From positions 186,001 to 250,000 of the forward strand of contig NZ_JAUOPC010000002.1 in assembly GCF_030546805.1 (NCBI RefSeq): a DNA stretch of 64,000 nt, written 5' to 3'. The notes beneath the pieces are model-generated. The model was given only the letters and a program-made list of their open reading frames with translations, searched no databases and had not been told where the DNA came from. Source of the DNA: Cyclobacterium sp. 1_MG-2023. GTDB lineage: Bacteria; Bacteroidota; Bacteroidia; Cytophagales; Cyclobacteriaceae. The position numbers and the translations under genes were made by a program. Positions 1 to 8,741 of this stretch are shown one piece after another. Within the stretch, counting starts at the first letter, position 1. Each line of letters opens with the position of its first letter.

Positions 1-73
1 TTACTACTGCCCTAACGCAAGCGTTCATTCCGGGCGAATCCCCACCAGAGGTATAAACTGCAATTTTTTTCAT
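1..73 (-). CDS. pfkA: 6-phosphofructokinase, N-terminal fragment (cut by window edge)
   Basis: Only the first 24 codons are in the window, read leftward from an ATG at 73. The translation begins MKKIAVYTSGGDSPGMNACV, which matches the highly conserved start of bacterial ATP-dependent 6-phosphofructokinase, including the TSGGDxPGMNA phosphate-binding loop. The enzyme phosphorylates fructose 6-phosphate to fructose 1,6-bisphosphate in cytosolic glycolysis. The rest of the gene lies beyond base 1, so length and catalytic residues cannot be checked. It is separated from typA by about 150 nt that contain typA's terminator, so the two are probably separate transcripts. Confidence 0.88.
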   Translation of the reverse strand, partial: MKKIAVYTSGGDSPGMNACVRAVV

Positions 74-189
74 AAGTGTATTTCATTTTAAGACCAAACC
101 CGGAGAATGGGTATAAATAGCTACCTGGTACTTTGGGTCGATTGAAATGTAAAACTAATCAATTCACAGTATCTGCTGAATGTTTGGGC

Positions 190-222
190 AAAAAAAAGGG
201 TGGAATTTAAATCCCACCCTTT
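190..222 (-). terminator. Intrinsic terminator downstream of typA
   Basis: On the minus strand a 6-9 bp stem (AAAGGGTGG/CCACCCTTT on plus, 195-203 and 214-222) with a short AT-rich loop is followed directly by a run of seven to eight U residues (A190-A197 on plus). It starts 9 nt after the typA stop codon. This is a textbook rho-independent terminator for typA. Confidence 0.85.
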
Positions 223-230
223 AAAATAAA

Positions 231-2039
231 TTAAGCATTTTGTGCTTTCGCTGCTCTATTTCTTTCATTTTCTTCCAAATGAATTTTTCTCATCCGTATG
301 CTTTTCGGCGTGATTTCTAGGTATTCATCTTTTTGGATGTATTCCATAGATTCTTCTAAAGAGAATTTTTTTGCAGGAGCAATCTTTGTGTTGCTATCTG
401 ACCCGGAAGCACGCATATTGGTAAGTTGCTTACCTTTTTTCACGTTTACCACTATATCATTGTCTCTAGAGTGCTCACCAATAACCATACCAGTATAAAG
501 TTCGTCTCCGGGATCCACAAAAAAGATTCCTCTATCTTGTAACTTATCGATGGAATATGCAGTACATTGACCGGATTCCATTGATATTAGTGAACCATTA
601 ATTCTTCCAGGGATGGTACCTTTAAAAGGTTCATAGGAAGCAAAACGGTGATTCATGATTGCTTCCCCTTGGGTGGCGGTCAATACATTATTTCTCAAGC
701 CAATCAATCCTCTGGATGGAATGCTAAACTCAAGATGTTGTAAATCTCCTTTAGGCTCCATTACCAAAAGCTCTCCTTTTCTCTGGGTCGCTAGCTCAAT
801 TACTTTTCCTGCTGCTGTTTCAGGAACGTCCACTACCAAGGTTTCAATAGGCTCATGTTTAACCCCATCTATTGTTTTATAGATTACTTGTGGCTGACCC
901 ACTTGCAATTCATATCCTTCCCTTCTCATGGTTTCGATCAGTACTGACAAATGGAGAATGCCCCTACCATATACCAAGAATTTATCTTCACTATCCGTTG
1001 GCTCAACTCTTAGTGCAAGGTTTTTCTCAGTTTCCTTCATTAGCCTTTCTCTCAAATGGCGAGAAGTGACAAACTTTCCTTCTTTCCCGAAGAATGGAGA
1101 GTTATTAATAGTGAAAAGCATATTCATGGTAGGCTCATCGATTGAAATCCTTTCCAAAGGTTCCGGATTTTCAAGATCTGCAACGGTGTCTCCAATATCA
1201 AAACCTTCTACACCAGTGATGGCGCAAATATCTCCTGCTTGAACTTCAGTTACTTTATTTTTTCCTAGACCTTCGAAAACATGAAGTTCTTTTACTTTAA
1301 CTCGTTTGACAACACCGTCTTCTTTGCAGAGTCCGTATTGCTGACCTTCTTTTATGCTTCCTCTCTTTACCCTTCCAATGGCAATACGACCAACGAAATT
1401 TGAAAAATCTAAGGAAGTAATTTGCATTTGCGTACTGCCTTCTTCGATTTTCGGTTCCGGAATATATTTTACTACCGCATCTAAAAGTGGTAGGATGCTA
1501 TCGTTAGGGTTCTTCCAGTCTTCACCCATCCAGTTATTCTTGGCAGAGCCATACAAGGTATGGAATTCGAGCTGCTCCTCTGTTGCGTCCAAGTTAAACA
1601 TCAATTCAAAAACTGCTTCATGAACTTCATCAGGACGACAGTTCTCTTTGTCTACCTTATTAACGACAACAATAGGGGTAAGACCTAGCTCCAAGGCTTT
1701 GCCTAAAACAAAACGAGTTTGTGGCATGGGTCCTTCAAAAGCGTCGACCAAAAGAATAACACCGTCAGCCATTTTTAAAACCCGCTCTACTTCACCACCA
1801 AAATCGGCGTGACCGGGAGTATCAATAATGTTAATTTTGGTATCTTTGTACCTTACAGAAACATTTTTTGATAAAATGGTGATACCTCTTTCTCTTTCCA
1901 GGTCATTGTTGTCCAATATAAGATCTTCAAACTGCTGATTTTCTCTGAAAATTTTAGAGGCGTGTATAATTTTATCTACCAAGGTTGTCTTTCCGTGGTC
2001 AACGTGTGCAATAATTGCAATATTTCGAATACTCTGCAT
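231..2039 (-). CDS. typA: TypA/BipA ribosome-associated translational GTPase
   Basis: The 602-residue product has the full family length. The P-loop AHVDHGKTT is at residues 11-19, the G3 motif DTPGH at 73-77 and the G4 motif NKVD at 127-130. The switch-I region carries RERGITI, as in translational GTPases. EF-Tu domain 2, EF-G-like domains III and V, and the TypA-specific C-terminal domain follow. TypA is a cytosolic GTPase of the EF-G/LepA class that binds the ribosome and helps 50S assembly, especially under cold or other stress. The ATG at 2039 gives the canonical N-terminus. It appears monocistronic, with a TAnnTTTG box just upstream and a strong terminator downstream. Confidence 0.97.
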   Translation of the reverse strand: MQSIRNIAIIAHVDHGKTTLVDKIIHASKIFRENQQFEDLILDNNDLERERGITILSKNVSVRYKDTKINIIDTPGHADFGGEVERVLKMADGVILLVDAFEGPMPQTRFVLGKALELGLTPIVVVNKVDKENCRPDEVHEAVFELMFNLDATEEQLEFHTLYGSAKNNWMGEDWKNPNDSILPLLDAVVKYIPEPKIEEGSTQMQITSLDFSNFVGRIAIGRVKRGSIKEGQQYGLCKEDGVVKRVKVKELHVFEGLGKNKVTEVQAGDICAITGVEGFDIGDTVADLENPEPLERISIDEPTMNMLFTINNSPFFGKEGKFVTSRHLRERLMKETEKNLALRVEPTDSEDKFLVYGRGILHLSVLIETMRREGYELQVGQPQVIYKTIDGVKHEPIETLVVDVPETAAGKVIELATQRKGELLVMEPKGDLQHLEFSIPSRGLIGLRNNVLTATQGEAIMNHRFASYEPFKGTIPGRINGSLISMESGQCTAYSIDKLQDRGIFFVDPGDELYTGMVIGEHSRDNDIVVNVKKGKQLTNMRASGSDSNTKIAPAKKFSLEESMEYIQKDEYLEITPKSIRMRKIHLEENERNRAAKAQNA

Positions 2040-2058
2040 GTGAAATTAAATTAAGATG

Positions 2059-2066
2059 CAAAAGTA
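2059..2066 (-). promoter_or_regulatory. Bacteroidota-type -7 box upstream of typA
   Basis: The minus strand reads TACTTTTG, an exact TAnnTTTG match (Bacteroidota primary sigma factor -7 box), about 20 nt before the typA ATG. No TTTG -33 element was found at the usual spacing, so the call rests on the -7 box and its position. Confidence 0.4.
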
Positions 2067-2156
2067 AGAATTAAATTTTGAAAAAGTATTTAAATCTGTA
2101 ATTGATAATTATTAAATAATATTATTCTTTTAAAAACGTCGGCATTATTTTTAATA

Positions 2157-2603
2157 TTATTTTAATTCAAAAGGCTTACTTTTCAGTATTACATTGGAGC
2201 CTGGGTAACTGATATCTAAGCTATTTTCGGCCGTTACAAGTAGCATTGTGGGTTTGTACATCGTTTCCTTTTCAAAAGATGCTTTTCCTCGGTTCTTAAA
2301 CATACCACTATTATTGGATATTTCTCCCAACTTAATAAGCCCTTGTCCCGGCGCTTCTATCCATACTATATAATGTTTTTTTGGTGGAGAAAGACGTTCC
2401 GGAAGGGCTAAATTGTTGATGTCAAGTTTTACTAGGTAAGCTCCTTCCTTGGTTTTATTAATCGAAGCGACAGGTTCTGCAGCAGGAACTACACTTGAAA
2501 CAGGAAAGGTGACCTTGGTAGAACAGGCAAAAGCTCCCGTTAGGATAACCATCGCTGTTATATAAGTGAAAATGTTCCTTTTAAATTGTAAGTTTTTTTT
2601 CAT
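2157..2603 (-). CDS. Small lipoprotein of unknown function
   Basis: The protein has 148 residues. The N-terminus is a basic stretch, a hydrophobic segment and a lipobox-like TGAFAC ending at Cys27, so it is probably a lipoprotein exported by Sec and acylated. The rest is a compact domain with a YIVWIEAPGQG segment, resembling the extracellular beta-sandwich domains of some anti-sigma or DUF-type periplasmic proteins, but I do not recognise a named family. It sits alone between typA and the GH31 gene, same strand, with about 110 nt to typA and 380 nt to the next gene. The call as a real gene rests on the lipobox, the uninterrupted frame and intact codon pattern. Confidence 0.7.
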   Translation of the reverse strand: MKKNLQFKRNIFTYITAMVILTGAFACSTKVTFPVSSVVPAAEPVASINKTKEGAYLVKLDINNLALPERLSPPKKHYIVWIEAPGQGLIKLGEISNNSGMFKNRGKASFEKETMYKPTMLLVTAENSLDISYPGSNVILKSKPFELK

Positions 2604-2981
2604 CGTCTTGTTTTTTTATCGTGAGTATTCAATGTAAATATACTTCTAAAATCTCTGCTAAAAGCTCATGGATGAAGTGTGTGAACGTTCCATTTTTTAA
2701 AAGTAAGGCAATGTTTTAATATTAATTGGATTGATTGTTCTCCTAGAAATAACCATTTTAAGGAGATATTTGTTTCAATTATACACACCCATTTCCTGCG
2801 CAAACTCCCTATTTTGAATTGTTATTTCAATACACAATAGGGGTGCAAACAATTAAAAGTAAAGTCGGGTCTCATTTAAATCGCTTAAAATTAAAGTGAT
2901 CCATTATATTTCAGTATTGAAATTATAACTTTTACGAGGAGATTTTTACTTACCTCCAAAATGTGAATATGGATAAAAGGT
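2604..2981. other. Intergenic stretch with no recognised gene
   Basis: This 378-nt AT-rich stretch separates the small lipoprotein gene and the GH31 gene, both on minus. The only structure seen is an imperfect hairpin, with 7-bp arms ccctatt (2807-2813) and aataggg (2836-2842). It could act as the GH31 transcript end, but there is no clear T tract. Confidence 0.5.
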
Positions 2982-5147
2982 CTATTTTACCGGATTGTTT
3001 CCCTCGCTTTCAGTCATAAATATCCAGCGAATCTTTCCAATATTGTCTGGTTTTTGAGTCTTGGCAGGGGATACGGAACCTTTCCACTGTCCATCACTTC
3101 CTTTGCTTACATTAATTTCTCTCCAAGAATAATGCCCTTTTTCGTAATCATAGGAAATTCCATCGTCATCATACAAAGAAAAGTGGCCTGGAGAGGTTCC
3201 ATAATGGTAAATTTCCAGATCATACTGCTCTCCCTTTTCCGGAGCATGTAATCGGGATTTCATCATGGGAATAATTCCACCATCCTTTACAAATACAGGG
3301 ATTTGATCCATACGGGCATTGATGGTGATTATTTCTCCGTTTCCGACGAATTTGCCGGAATAAAAGTCGTACCAATTGCCTTTAGGTAAGACTACACTGC
3401 GGCTTTCCTCACCGGCAAATAGCGGTGCCACCAATAAGGAAGGCCCGGCCATGTATTGGTCAGTAAGCTCCTTTTTAATTGCTTCTTCATAGGGATTGTC
3501 TTCAAGGTCTGTAAGGTTATCTGTTGTCCCCTGGGCTTGAATGGCAAAACCTGATTCCAGCTGCATGGCGCGAAAAGGAGGAATTCCTTCAAAATGGTAC
3601 TTAGCAAAACTACTGTACCAGTAAGGCATCATCTTCATTCTCAATAGTGCCATTTCTTTTATCTCATCAGCCACCTCAGGATAAGACCAAGGTTTGGTGT
3701 TGCTGGCCCAAGCATTGATCATGGCCATGGGTGAAAACACTACAGTTTGAAACCTTCTCAACCACTCTTCTGCGCTTTTGGATGCCCTTGCTTCCGGAGT
3801 CCATAATAGTCCCGAAAATCCACTGTTTATCAGCGCAGTGATAAAATCTTTGTGGTCATAATAATCATTGTAGATGACATATGGAAAAGCAACGCCCCCT
3901 CCATTGGAAGCTCTTACCAGTCCGTAAGTACGGCGGTTTTGATCACGAAAAAGCTGACTTGATTGCCTTTGTACCAATAGACCATACGTCTGACGGAGTT
4001 GTTCGGCAGCCAGTCCTGAAGGGAATTGAGCCACATCCGGCCAGAGCCAACGATCATAGCCATCCACTTCATCAATCTTATATCCTCCTACTCCGGGAAG
4101 AATATGGTCTTTTTTAAAGATTTCCCAATACAAAGCCTGAGCTTCGGGTATGCTAAGGTCAGGAACTGCTCCGGCCCAAACCGAATGGCTGCCATAATAG
4201 GGTTTAAGTCTGTCATAAAAATCAGCCTCCGGAGAGACATAAGGGTTGATCCAAAGATTTAAACTGATGTTTTTTTCTTTAAGCTGCTGTATGAGCTTTT
4301 CAGGATGGGGGAATCTTGTGGGATCCCATGCGAAAGTATTTGGATAGGATTTGCTTTGCCAGCCCGGTTCAAGGCCAATGAAATCCAAAGGAAAGCCCTT
4401 GTTTTCGAATTCCTCAGCTTCAGCCAATACCTGTTTTTGGTCGTAAAGTCGGTGAACCCTTTGTGTAAAGCCTAGTCCCCATCGAGGAGGAATAGGACCT
4501 CCTCCATTGAATAAATTGAAGCGCTGAACGGCCTCTAACATAGTGGGGCCAGCAAAAATATAAAATTCCACACCGCCAGCAGGTACCAAAACTTCCACTG
4601 CATCTGAATATGGCGAGGCGGTCCAGGAAGGGTCCGTGTTTCTGTCCAATGCCTCTGCAGGATTGTCACTGTCAAGTCTAGAACCTCTGCCGGCATAGAT
4701 GTCCAGATATCTTGAAGAATTGATAAAAACCCCATAACCTTCACTTGTGACATAAAATGGAACAGGTGCATGGGTTCTTCCATTGTCTTGGCCTCCATAA
4801 TGGTCCACATGCAGGCGCATTATCCTTCCTCTTTGATGAATGGTTTTAAAATTTAACCCGAAACCATAAATCTCTTCTCCTTTTTCAAGTGGCAATTGAA
4901 GATAGGTTTTGCCATCTTGTAATTTGCCGGAAATTTTATCTTTACTTATGGGGAAAAGGGGCTTGCCCAATTTGGCCAAAGCAGTTGAATTGGGGACGGC
5001 ACCTGAGGCAGTCAATAGATCGTATTTCTCAGCTTCTCCCAAAGTGCCTTTCCATACTCCGGGAGCAGTGTTTTCCCAGTGGATTTCCTGAGCGGTACTA
5101 GCAAACGCGAAGGATATAAATAGAAGCCACAAATTAAAATATTTCAT
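2982..5147 (-). CDS. Secreted glycoside hydrolase family 31 (alpha-glycosidase)
   Basis: The 721-residue protein begins with a Sec signal peptide (MKYFNLWLLF..., predicted cleavage after STAQ near residue 20). An N-terminal beta-sandwich is followed by the GH31 (alpha/beta)8 barrel: GLNFK near 98, PPRWGLGFTQ near 220-229, the WINPYVSP strand near 299, and the nucleophile motif GYKIDEVDGYD with candidate nucleophile Asp359. C-terminal beta domains close the chain. GH31 enzymes retain configuration and hydrolyse terminal alpha-linked glucose, xylose or galactose. The acid/base region reads YNDYYDHKD near 426-434 instead of the usual SGDN-type motif, pointing to a less typical GH31 subfamily, so the substrate is not assigned. 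The adjacent gene at 5296 is divergent. There is no SusC/SusD pair nearby. Confidence 0.9.
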   Translation of the reverse strand: MKYFNLWLLFISFAFASTAQEIHWENTAPGVWKGTLGEAEKYDLLTASGAVPNSTALAKLGKPLFPISKDKISGKLQDGKTYLQLPLEKGEEIYGFGLNFKTIHQRGRIMRLHVDHYGGQDNGRTHAPVPFYVTSEGYGVFINSSRYLDIYAGRGSRLDSDNPAEALDRNTDPSWTASPYSDAVEVLVPAGGVEFYIFAGPTMLEAVQRFNLFNGGGPIPPRWGLGFTQRVHRLYDQKQVLAEAEEFENKGFPLDFIGLEPGWQSKSYPNTFAWDPTRFPHPEKLIQQLKEKNISLNLWINPYVSPEADFYDRLKPYYGSHSVWAGAVPDLSIPEAQALYWEIFKKDHILPGVGGYKIDEVDGYDRWLWPDVAQFPSGLAAEQLRQTYGLLVQRQSSQLFRDQNRRTYGLVRASNGGGVAFPYVIYNDYYDHKDFITALINSGFSGLLWTPEARASKSAEEWLRRFQTVVFSPMAMINAWASNTKPWSYPEVADEIKEMALLRMKMMPYWYSSFAKYHFEGIPPFRAMQLESGFAIQAQGTTDNLTDLEDNPYEEAIKKELTDQYMAGPSLLVAPLFAGEESRSVVLPKGNWYDFYSGKFVGNGEIITINARMDQIPVFVKDGGIIPMMKSRLHAPEKGEQYDLEIYHYGTSPGHFSLYDDDGISYDYEKGHYSWREINVSKGSDGQWKGSVSPAKTQKPDNIGKIRWIFMTESEGNNPVK

Positions 5148-5295
5148 AAGGTCAGGGTTTTTGTCTTTCAGCCGGAAATATTAATAAAATAGGTGAGATA
5201 AAAAAGCATCAAATGACGGAACCTGTTTAAAAACATTGGTACTATTTTATCAATCTGCCGTATATTGGAAAGTTAAATTTTAAGAAACCTTACAA

Positions 5296-6675
5296 ATGAC
5301 CTTAAATAAACCAAAAAATTATCTTTTTACTGCATTGTTCATTATGGTTACCTCAACGCTTTTTTCTCAAGAATTTTGGCAAGTCAAGCAATTGACCCAT
5401 CAAAAAAAGAATCATGCCATGGACAATAATCAGAATTTTTCACCTGATGATGTCTGGATTGTATATGACACTAGACCAAATGAAGGTGGAATAGGAGAAA
5501 ATGCCATCATTGAAAAAGTAAATGTGCAAAGTGGTAAGACCAAAGTTGTTTATCAAACCACGCATGCCAATGAATATGGCCCCGGGGTAGGGGCGGTTAG
5601 TTATCATCCAAGTAAAAATGAACTTGTATTTATTCATGGATTACCTCCATCCAGCAAAGAAAAACCATATGCCATGCATCGGAGGCTGGGGAGGATTGTA
5701 AATGAAACCACCAATTCGTCCTATTGGATGGATAGCAGAGATGTTGAAGCGCCATTTACTGCCGGAGCTTTAAGAGGGGGCACGCATCGGCATCAGTGGA
5801 GTGGAGATGGGGATTGGTTAGGGTATACCTATAATGATGCCTTAATGTATGATTTGGAGGAAAAAACGGGTGAGACGTATAATTTAAGGACGGTAGGCGT
5901 GTCCAAAAGAAACCTAAAAAGTCCAAGCGTCTCAACTAAAAAAGCTGAAAATTTCCAAGGAGAATGGTTTTCAGTTTTGGTTGTAAAAGTGGTACCAAAT
6001 CCTCGGCCGGGTTCAGAGGAAATCAGTAAGGCTTATAGTGATTGGTGGGTTGGGCAAAAAGGTTATCAAAAAGCAGATGGCAGCCGACAAATGGCTAGGG
6101 CTTTTCTAGGTGATCTAAAGACGGAAAAAGGAGAGAAACTAACCGAAGTTTTTATAGTGGATATTCCTGAGAAAATTGATGTTGAAGGCCCGGAAGGTCC
6201 ACTGGCAGGAACTTCTACTACCATGCCCATGCCACCGGCCGGGACAGAGGTAAGAAGGCTTACTTATACTGAGAACGCGAAATATCCGGGTGTTACCACG
6301 GATTTCAGACATTGGGTGACTTCGGCCATGGATGGGGCTTTTTTATCTTATTTGGCCAAGGATGAAAACGGAATTGATCAGGTCTTTTTAATTCCTGCCA
6401 TTGGAGGCGAACCCAAGCAAGTGTCTTTTCATGATACCTCAGTGCAAAGTACTGTACGATGGCATCCTAAGGCTAAGGAGTTTGCTTATGTCTGCAACAA
6501 TCAAATTTTTGTCAATACTGTAGATGAAGGGATGAATCCCGGCAAAGCTTCTGCGGTAACAGAATCTTTAGACACAGCACCTTATGCTGTCAATTATTCC
6601 AATGATGGTAAAAAAATAGCCTTCAACAAGGATGTTGAAGGCCATGTGCAAATTTTTGTGGCAGAAAGACCTTGA
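5296..6675 (+). CDS. Exported YidR-like beta-propeller protein (DUF3748)
   Basis: The 459-residue protein has an N-terminal signal peptide (hydrophobic FTALFIMVTSTLFS, cleavage near residue 24) followed by the DUF3748/YidR domain. Recognisable family blocks are a VWIVYDTRPNEGG-like strand near 53, a GVGAVSYHP block near 98, LRGGTHRHQWSGDG near 158, VPNPRPGSEEI near 232 and a GTSTTMPMPPAGTEVRRLTYT block. The repeated strand signatures suggest a TolB/WD-like propeller. E. coli YidR has no known function. It is divergent from the GH31 gene across a 148-nt shared promoter region and convergent with the sulfite dehydrogenase genes. Family assignment is strong; role is unknown. Confidence 0.87.
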   Translation: MTLNKPKNYLFTALFIMVTSTLFSQEFWQVKQLTHQKKNHAMDNNQNFSPDDVWIVYDTRPNEGGIGENAIIEKVNVQSGKTKVVYQTTHANEYGPGVGAVSYHPSKNELVFIHGLPPSSKEKPYAMHRRLGRIVNETTNSSYWMDSRDVEAPFTAGALRGGTHRHQWSGDGDWLGYTYNDALMYDLEEKTGETYNLRTVGVSKRNLKSPSVSTKKAENFQGEWFSVLVVKVVPNPRPGSEEISKAYSDWWVGQKGYQKADGSRQMARAFLGDLKTEKGEKLTEVFIVDIPEKIDVEGPEGPLAGTSTTMPMPPAGTEVRRLTYTENAKYPGVTTDFRHWVTSAMDGAFLSYLAKDENGIDQVFLIPAIGGEPKQVSFHDTSVQSTVRWHPKAKEFAYVCNNQIFVNTVDEGMNPGKASAVTESLDTAPYAVNYSNDGKKIAFNKDVEGHVQIFVAERP

Positions 6676-6740
6676 ACCAGAAATACTGCAAAAGGCTAAA
6701 ACTAGGTGCTGAAACCACTATAAAATCAGCCACTTTGATG

Positions 6741-6787
6741 CTGTTTGGAATTTTAGCCTAGCATCGCTATAATAAAATTCCAAACAG
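6741..6787. terminator. Perfect 15-bp inverted repeat between convergent genes
   Basis: Arms ctgtttggaatttta (6741-6755) and its exact reverse complement (6773-6787) flank a 17-nt loop. The element lies between the 3' ends of the yidR-like gene and the cytochrome gene. There is no long T tract, so it may be a bidirectional transcript-end hairpin rather than a classical terminator. Confidence 0.55.
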
Positions 6788-6868
6788 CCTGATTTACTTG
6801 CGATTGCAACATTCCCTGAGAAAGTTCAGGATAGGTATTACGAGTCCAATTTAAAAATTAGGGTTGAA

Positions 6869-7321
6869 TTAATTTTTCAATTCATACCATTCTATTTCTC
6901 CTAAAGGTGCCCTTCGGCCTCCTTTGCCTTGTGAAGCACTTCCTGGAGCGTAATTCTTGGACAAATAATCAAGAATTACCTCTTCTTGGGTGCCCAGGTC
7001 CCATAGGTTTTGAGAGCTTTGCATCCACCTGATCATTTTTTTCCAACCTTCACGGTCAGCATAGTTTTGAGTGACTAGTTTCGCTGAATGGCAGGCTGTA
7101 CAATTGGCGATAACCAAATTAAGTCCTTCGTCTGCGATTAATCCTGTTGGTACATGAATTCCATCCACTATTTCTGATGCCAAAGGGTTGGCATCCACCG
7201 GTGCGTCAGCCGCAACAAACTCGCCATCGGAAGGTGCTTGGTCTTTTGTAGACCAAAAATAGGCTCCAACGGCTAATAATGCGATTAATATTGTGGCAAT
7301 GATTGCTCTTGATTTTCCCAT
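6869..7321 (-). CDS. c-type cytochrome, putative SorB-like subunit of sulfite dehydrogenase
   Basis: The product is about 150 residues. An N-terminal hydrophobic segment (residues 7-23) acts as signal peptide or membrane anchor. A single haem c motif CTACH lies at residues 74-78, with a candidate axial Met in the KKMIRWM segment near 96-100. The gene directly follows the molybdoenzyme gene. In sulfite dehydrogenases of the SorAB type, a mono-haem cytochrome takes electrons from the Mo subunit, and this order and size fit. I chose the ATG at 7321, just after the upstream stop (7323-7325). A TTG at 7330 would give a short overlap. Function is inferred from neighbour and haem motif. Confidence 0.85.
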   Translation of the reverse strand: MGKSRAIIATILIALLAVGAYFWSTKDQAPSDGEFVAADAPVDANPLASEIVDGIHVPTGLIADEGLNLVIANCTACHSAKLVTQNYADREGWKKMIRWMQSSQNLWDLGTQEEVILDYLSKNYAPGSASQGKGGRRAPLGEIEWYELKN

Positions 7322-7322
7322 A

Positions 7323-8558
7323 TTAAGCAACTTTTATGGCGATTCTATGACATGCATTGTTCAGGTATCCTTTAGGATTCCAGCCTGGCGTAACCATTGG
7401 TTGGCTGATGCCATTGTTGTCTGTGGCTTTGGCCCAAACTTCATAATATCCTTTTTCAGGAAAATTAATTTTAGCGGTAAAGTGCTGCCAGGAATATTGG
7501 TTGGGCCCCTGCTTAAGGTTACAGTTGTGCCATGTGGCTCCAAAGTCAATAGAATATGCTACCTCGGTAATATGCTTCGCACCTGTCCATGCGTGTCCTC
7601 TTATTTCCAATGTTTGTTCAGGGGCTATCATTGCTCCGGATTTCGGATAGGAAATCAGGGATTTAACAGGCATGCTTTCTATGATTTTCATGTCCTCATT
7701 TTTCACCTCGGCACCCGGTGCTACAGGTGTTTTGGGAATTGAGTAGGAGGGGGCTTCCATTTTCTCTCCATCATGAACTTTGTCACGAATAGACAAGGCT
7801 TCCAGCCACTTCCCGGATACAGATGCAGGAAATCCTGAAGCGATTAATCGTAAAGGGTGTCCATGAGCAATGGGTATGTCCTCTCCATTCATTGCAAAAG
7901 CCAAAATAGTGTAATCTTCCATTGCTTTGTCTATGGGGATACCCCTTGAAATAGGGTTTTTGTTTGGGTCACGGCTGATGTGTTTGTCAGCACCATGGTA
8001 GCCTACATATACTGCATTGTCTTTTATTCCGGCGTCTTTCAGTAAATCCCTAAGTCGAATACCTGTCCATTTGGCACAAGATACGGCACCCAAAGACCAT
8101 TGATTCCCCTTGGTAGGTGGAAAGTATTCTTTTCTACCATTTCCCCCACATTCCAAAACCAGTTGGTAGGTGTGCACGGGGAATTTTGTTTTAAGCTCTT
8201 GTAAGGTGTAGGTTTTTTCTCCTTCCATGGCCTCGCCTTTTATGGTAAGGGTCCAGTTGTCTACATCGATATTATCAGGAATCAGCCCATTATTTCTGAT
8301 AAACATTTTATCTGCAGGGGTGACATCATCGTCCAACAAATGGGCTTTTGATTCCACGTTCCAAGGCTTGTCATTCAAGACAATCATGTCCTTATGCTTA
8401 CCAAAAAGTTTACCCGGATCGTTGTCTTGTTCCAAAGCCACAGGGGTGTAATTATCGGGAAGGGCAAAGACTATTTTACTGCCCAAAATGGCAGCCATAG
8501 AGCTCAATGCTGATTTTTTAATAAATTTTCTCCTATTTGGATTTTCTGTTTTTGCCAT
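7323..8558 (-). CDS. Sulfite oxidase/dehydrogenase-like molybdopterin enzyme (SorA/YedY superfamily), Tat-exported
   Basis: The 411-residue protein starts with a twin-arginine signal (NRRKFIKK at residues 8-15, then a hydrophobic stretch to about 33). The oxidoreductase molybdopterin domain contains LECGGNGR with the Mo-ligand Cys137, and the block AMNGEDIPIAHGHPLRLI. A C-terminal Mo-co dimerisation (Ig-like) domain carries GHAWTGAKHITEVAYSIDFG. Enzymes of this class oxidise sulfite to sulfate in the periplasm. The following cytochrome gene supports a two-subunit sulfite dehydrogenase. Genuine substrate is inferred, since other members oxidise different small substrates. Upstream (8579-8599) is a small inverted repeat, aaatcg/cgattt. 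Confidence 0.88.
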   Translation of the reverse strand: MAKTENPNRRKFIKKSALSSMAAILGSKIVFALPDNYTPVALEQDNDPGKLFGKHKDMIVLNDKPWNVESKAHLLDDDVTPADKMFIRNNGLIPDNIDVDNWTLTIKGEAMEGEKTYTLQELKTKFPVHTYQLVLECGGNGRKEYFPPTKGNQWSLGAVSCAKWTGIRLRDLLKDAGIKDNAVYVGYHGADKHISRDPNKNPISRGIPIDKAMEDYTILAFAMNGEDIPIAHGHPLRLIASGFPASVSGKWLEALSIRDKVHDGEKMEAPSYSIPKTPVAPGAEVKNEDMKIIESMPVKSLISYPKSGAMIAPEQTLEIRGHAWTGAKHITEVAYSIDFGATWHNCNLKQGPNQYSWQHFTAKINFPEKGYYEVWAKATDNNGISQPMVTPGWNPKGYLNNACHRIAIKVA

Positions 8559-8578
8559 AGGTATTCTGGTTTCAATTG

Positions 8579-8599
8579 AAATCGTAATTTAAACGATTT
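8579..8599. promoter_or_regulatory. Short inverted repeat upstream of the sulfite dehydrogenase operon
   Basis: Arms aaatcg (8579-8584) and cgattt (8594-8599) lie about 20-40 nt before the start of the molybdoenzyme gene, where an operator could sit. It is short and could be chance. Confidence 0.22.
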
Positions 8600-8741
8600 T
8601 AATGGAAAAAAATATATGGAAAACTCAATATAGTTTAAATGGGATAAATACTATATTTTGACCAATTCAGACATGTTTCTTTTTGACAAAATCTTGGGTG
8701 GATTAAATGGTGTTTGCTTGCATAATCTTTGCCTTGAAAAC

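Noticed and set aside
7293-7742. Plus-strand frame antisense to the sulfite dehydrogenase gene
   Set aside because: Lies inside a well-supported gene on the other strand and has no family resemblance.
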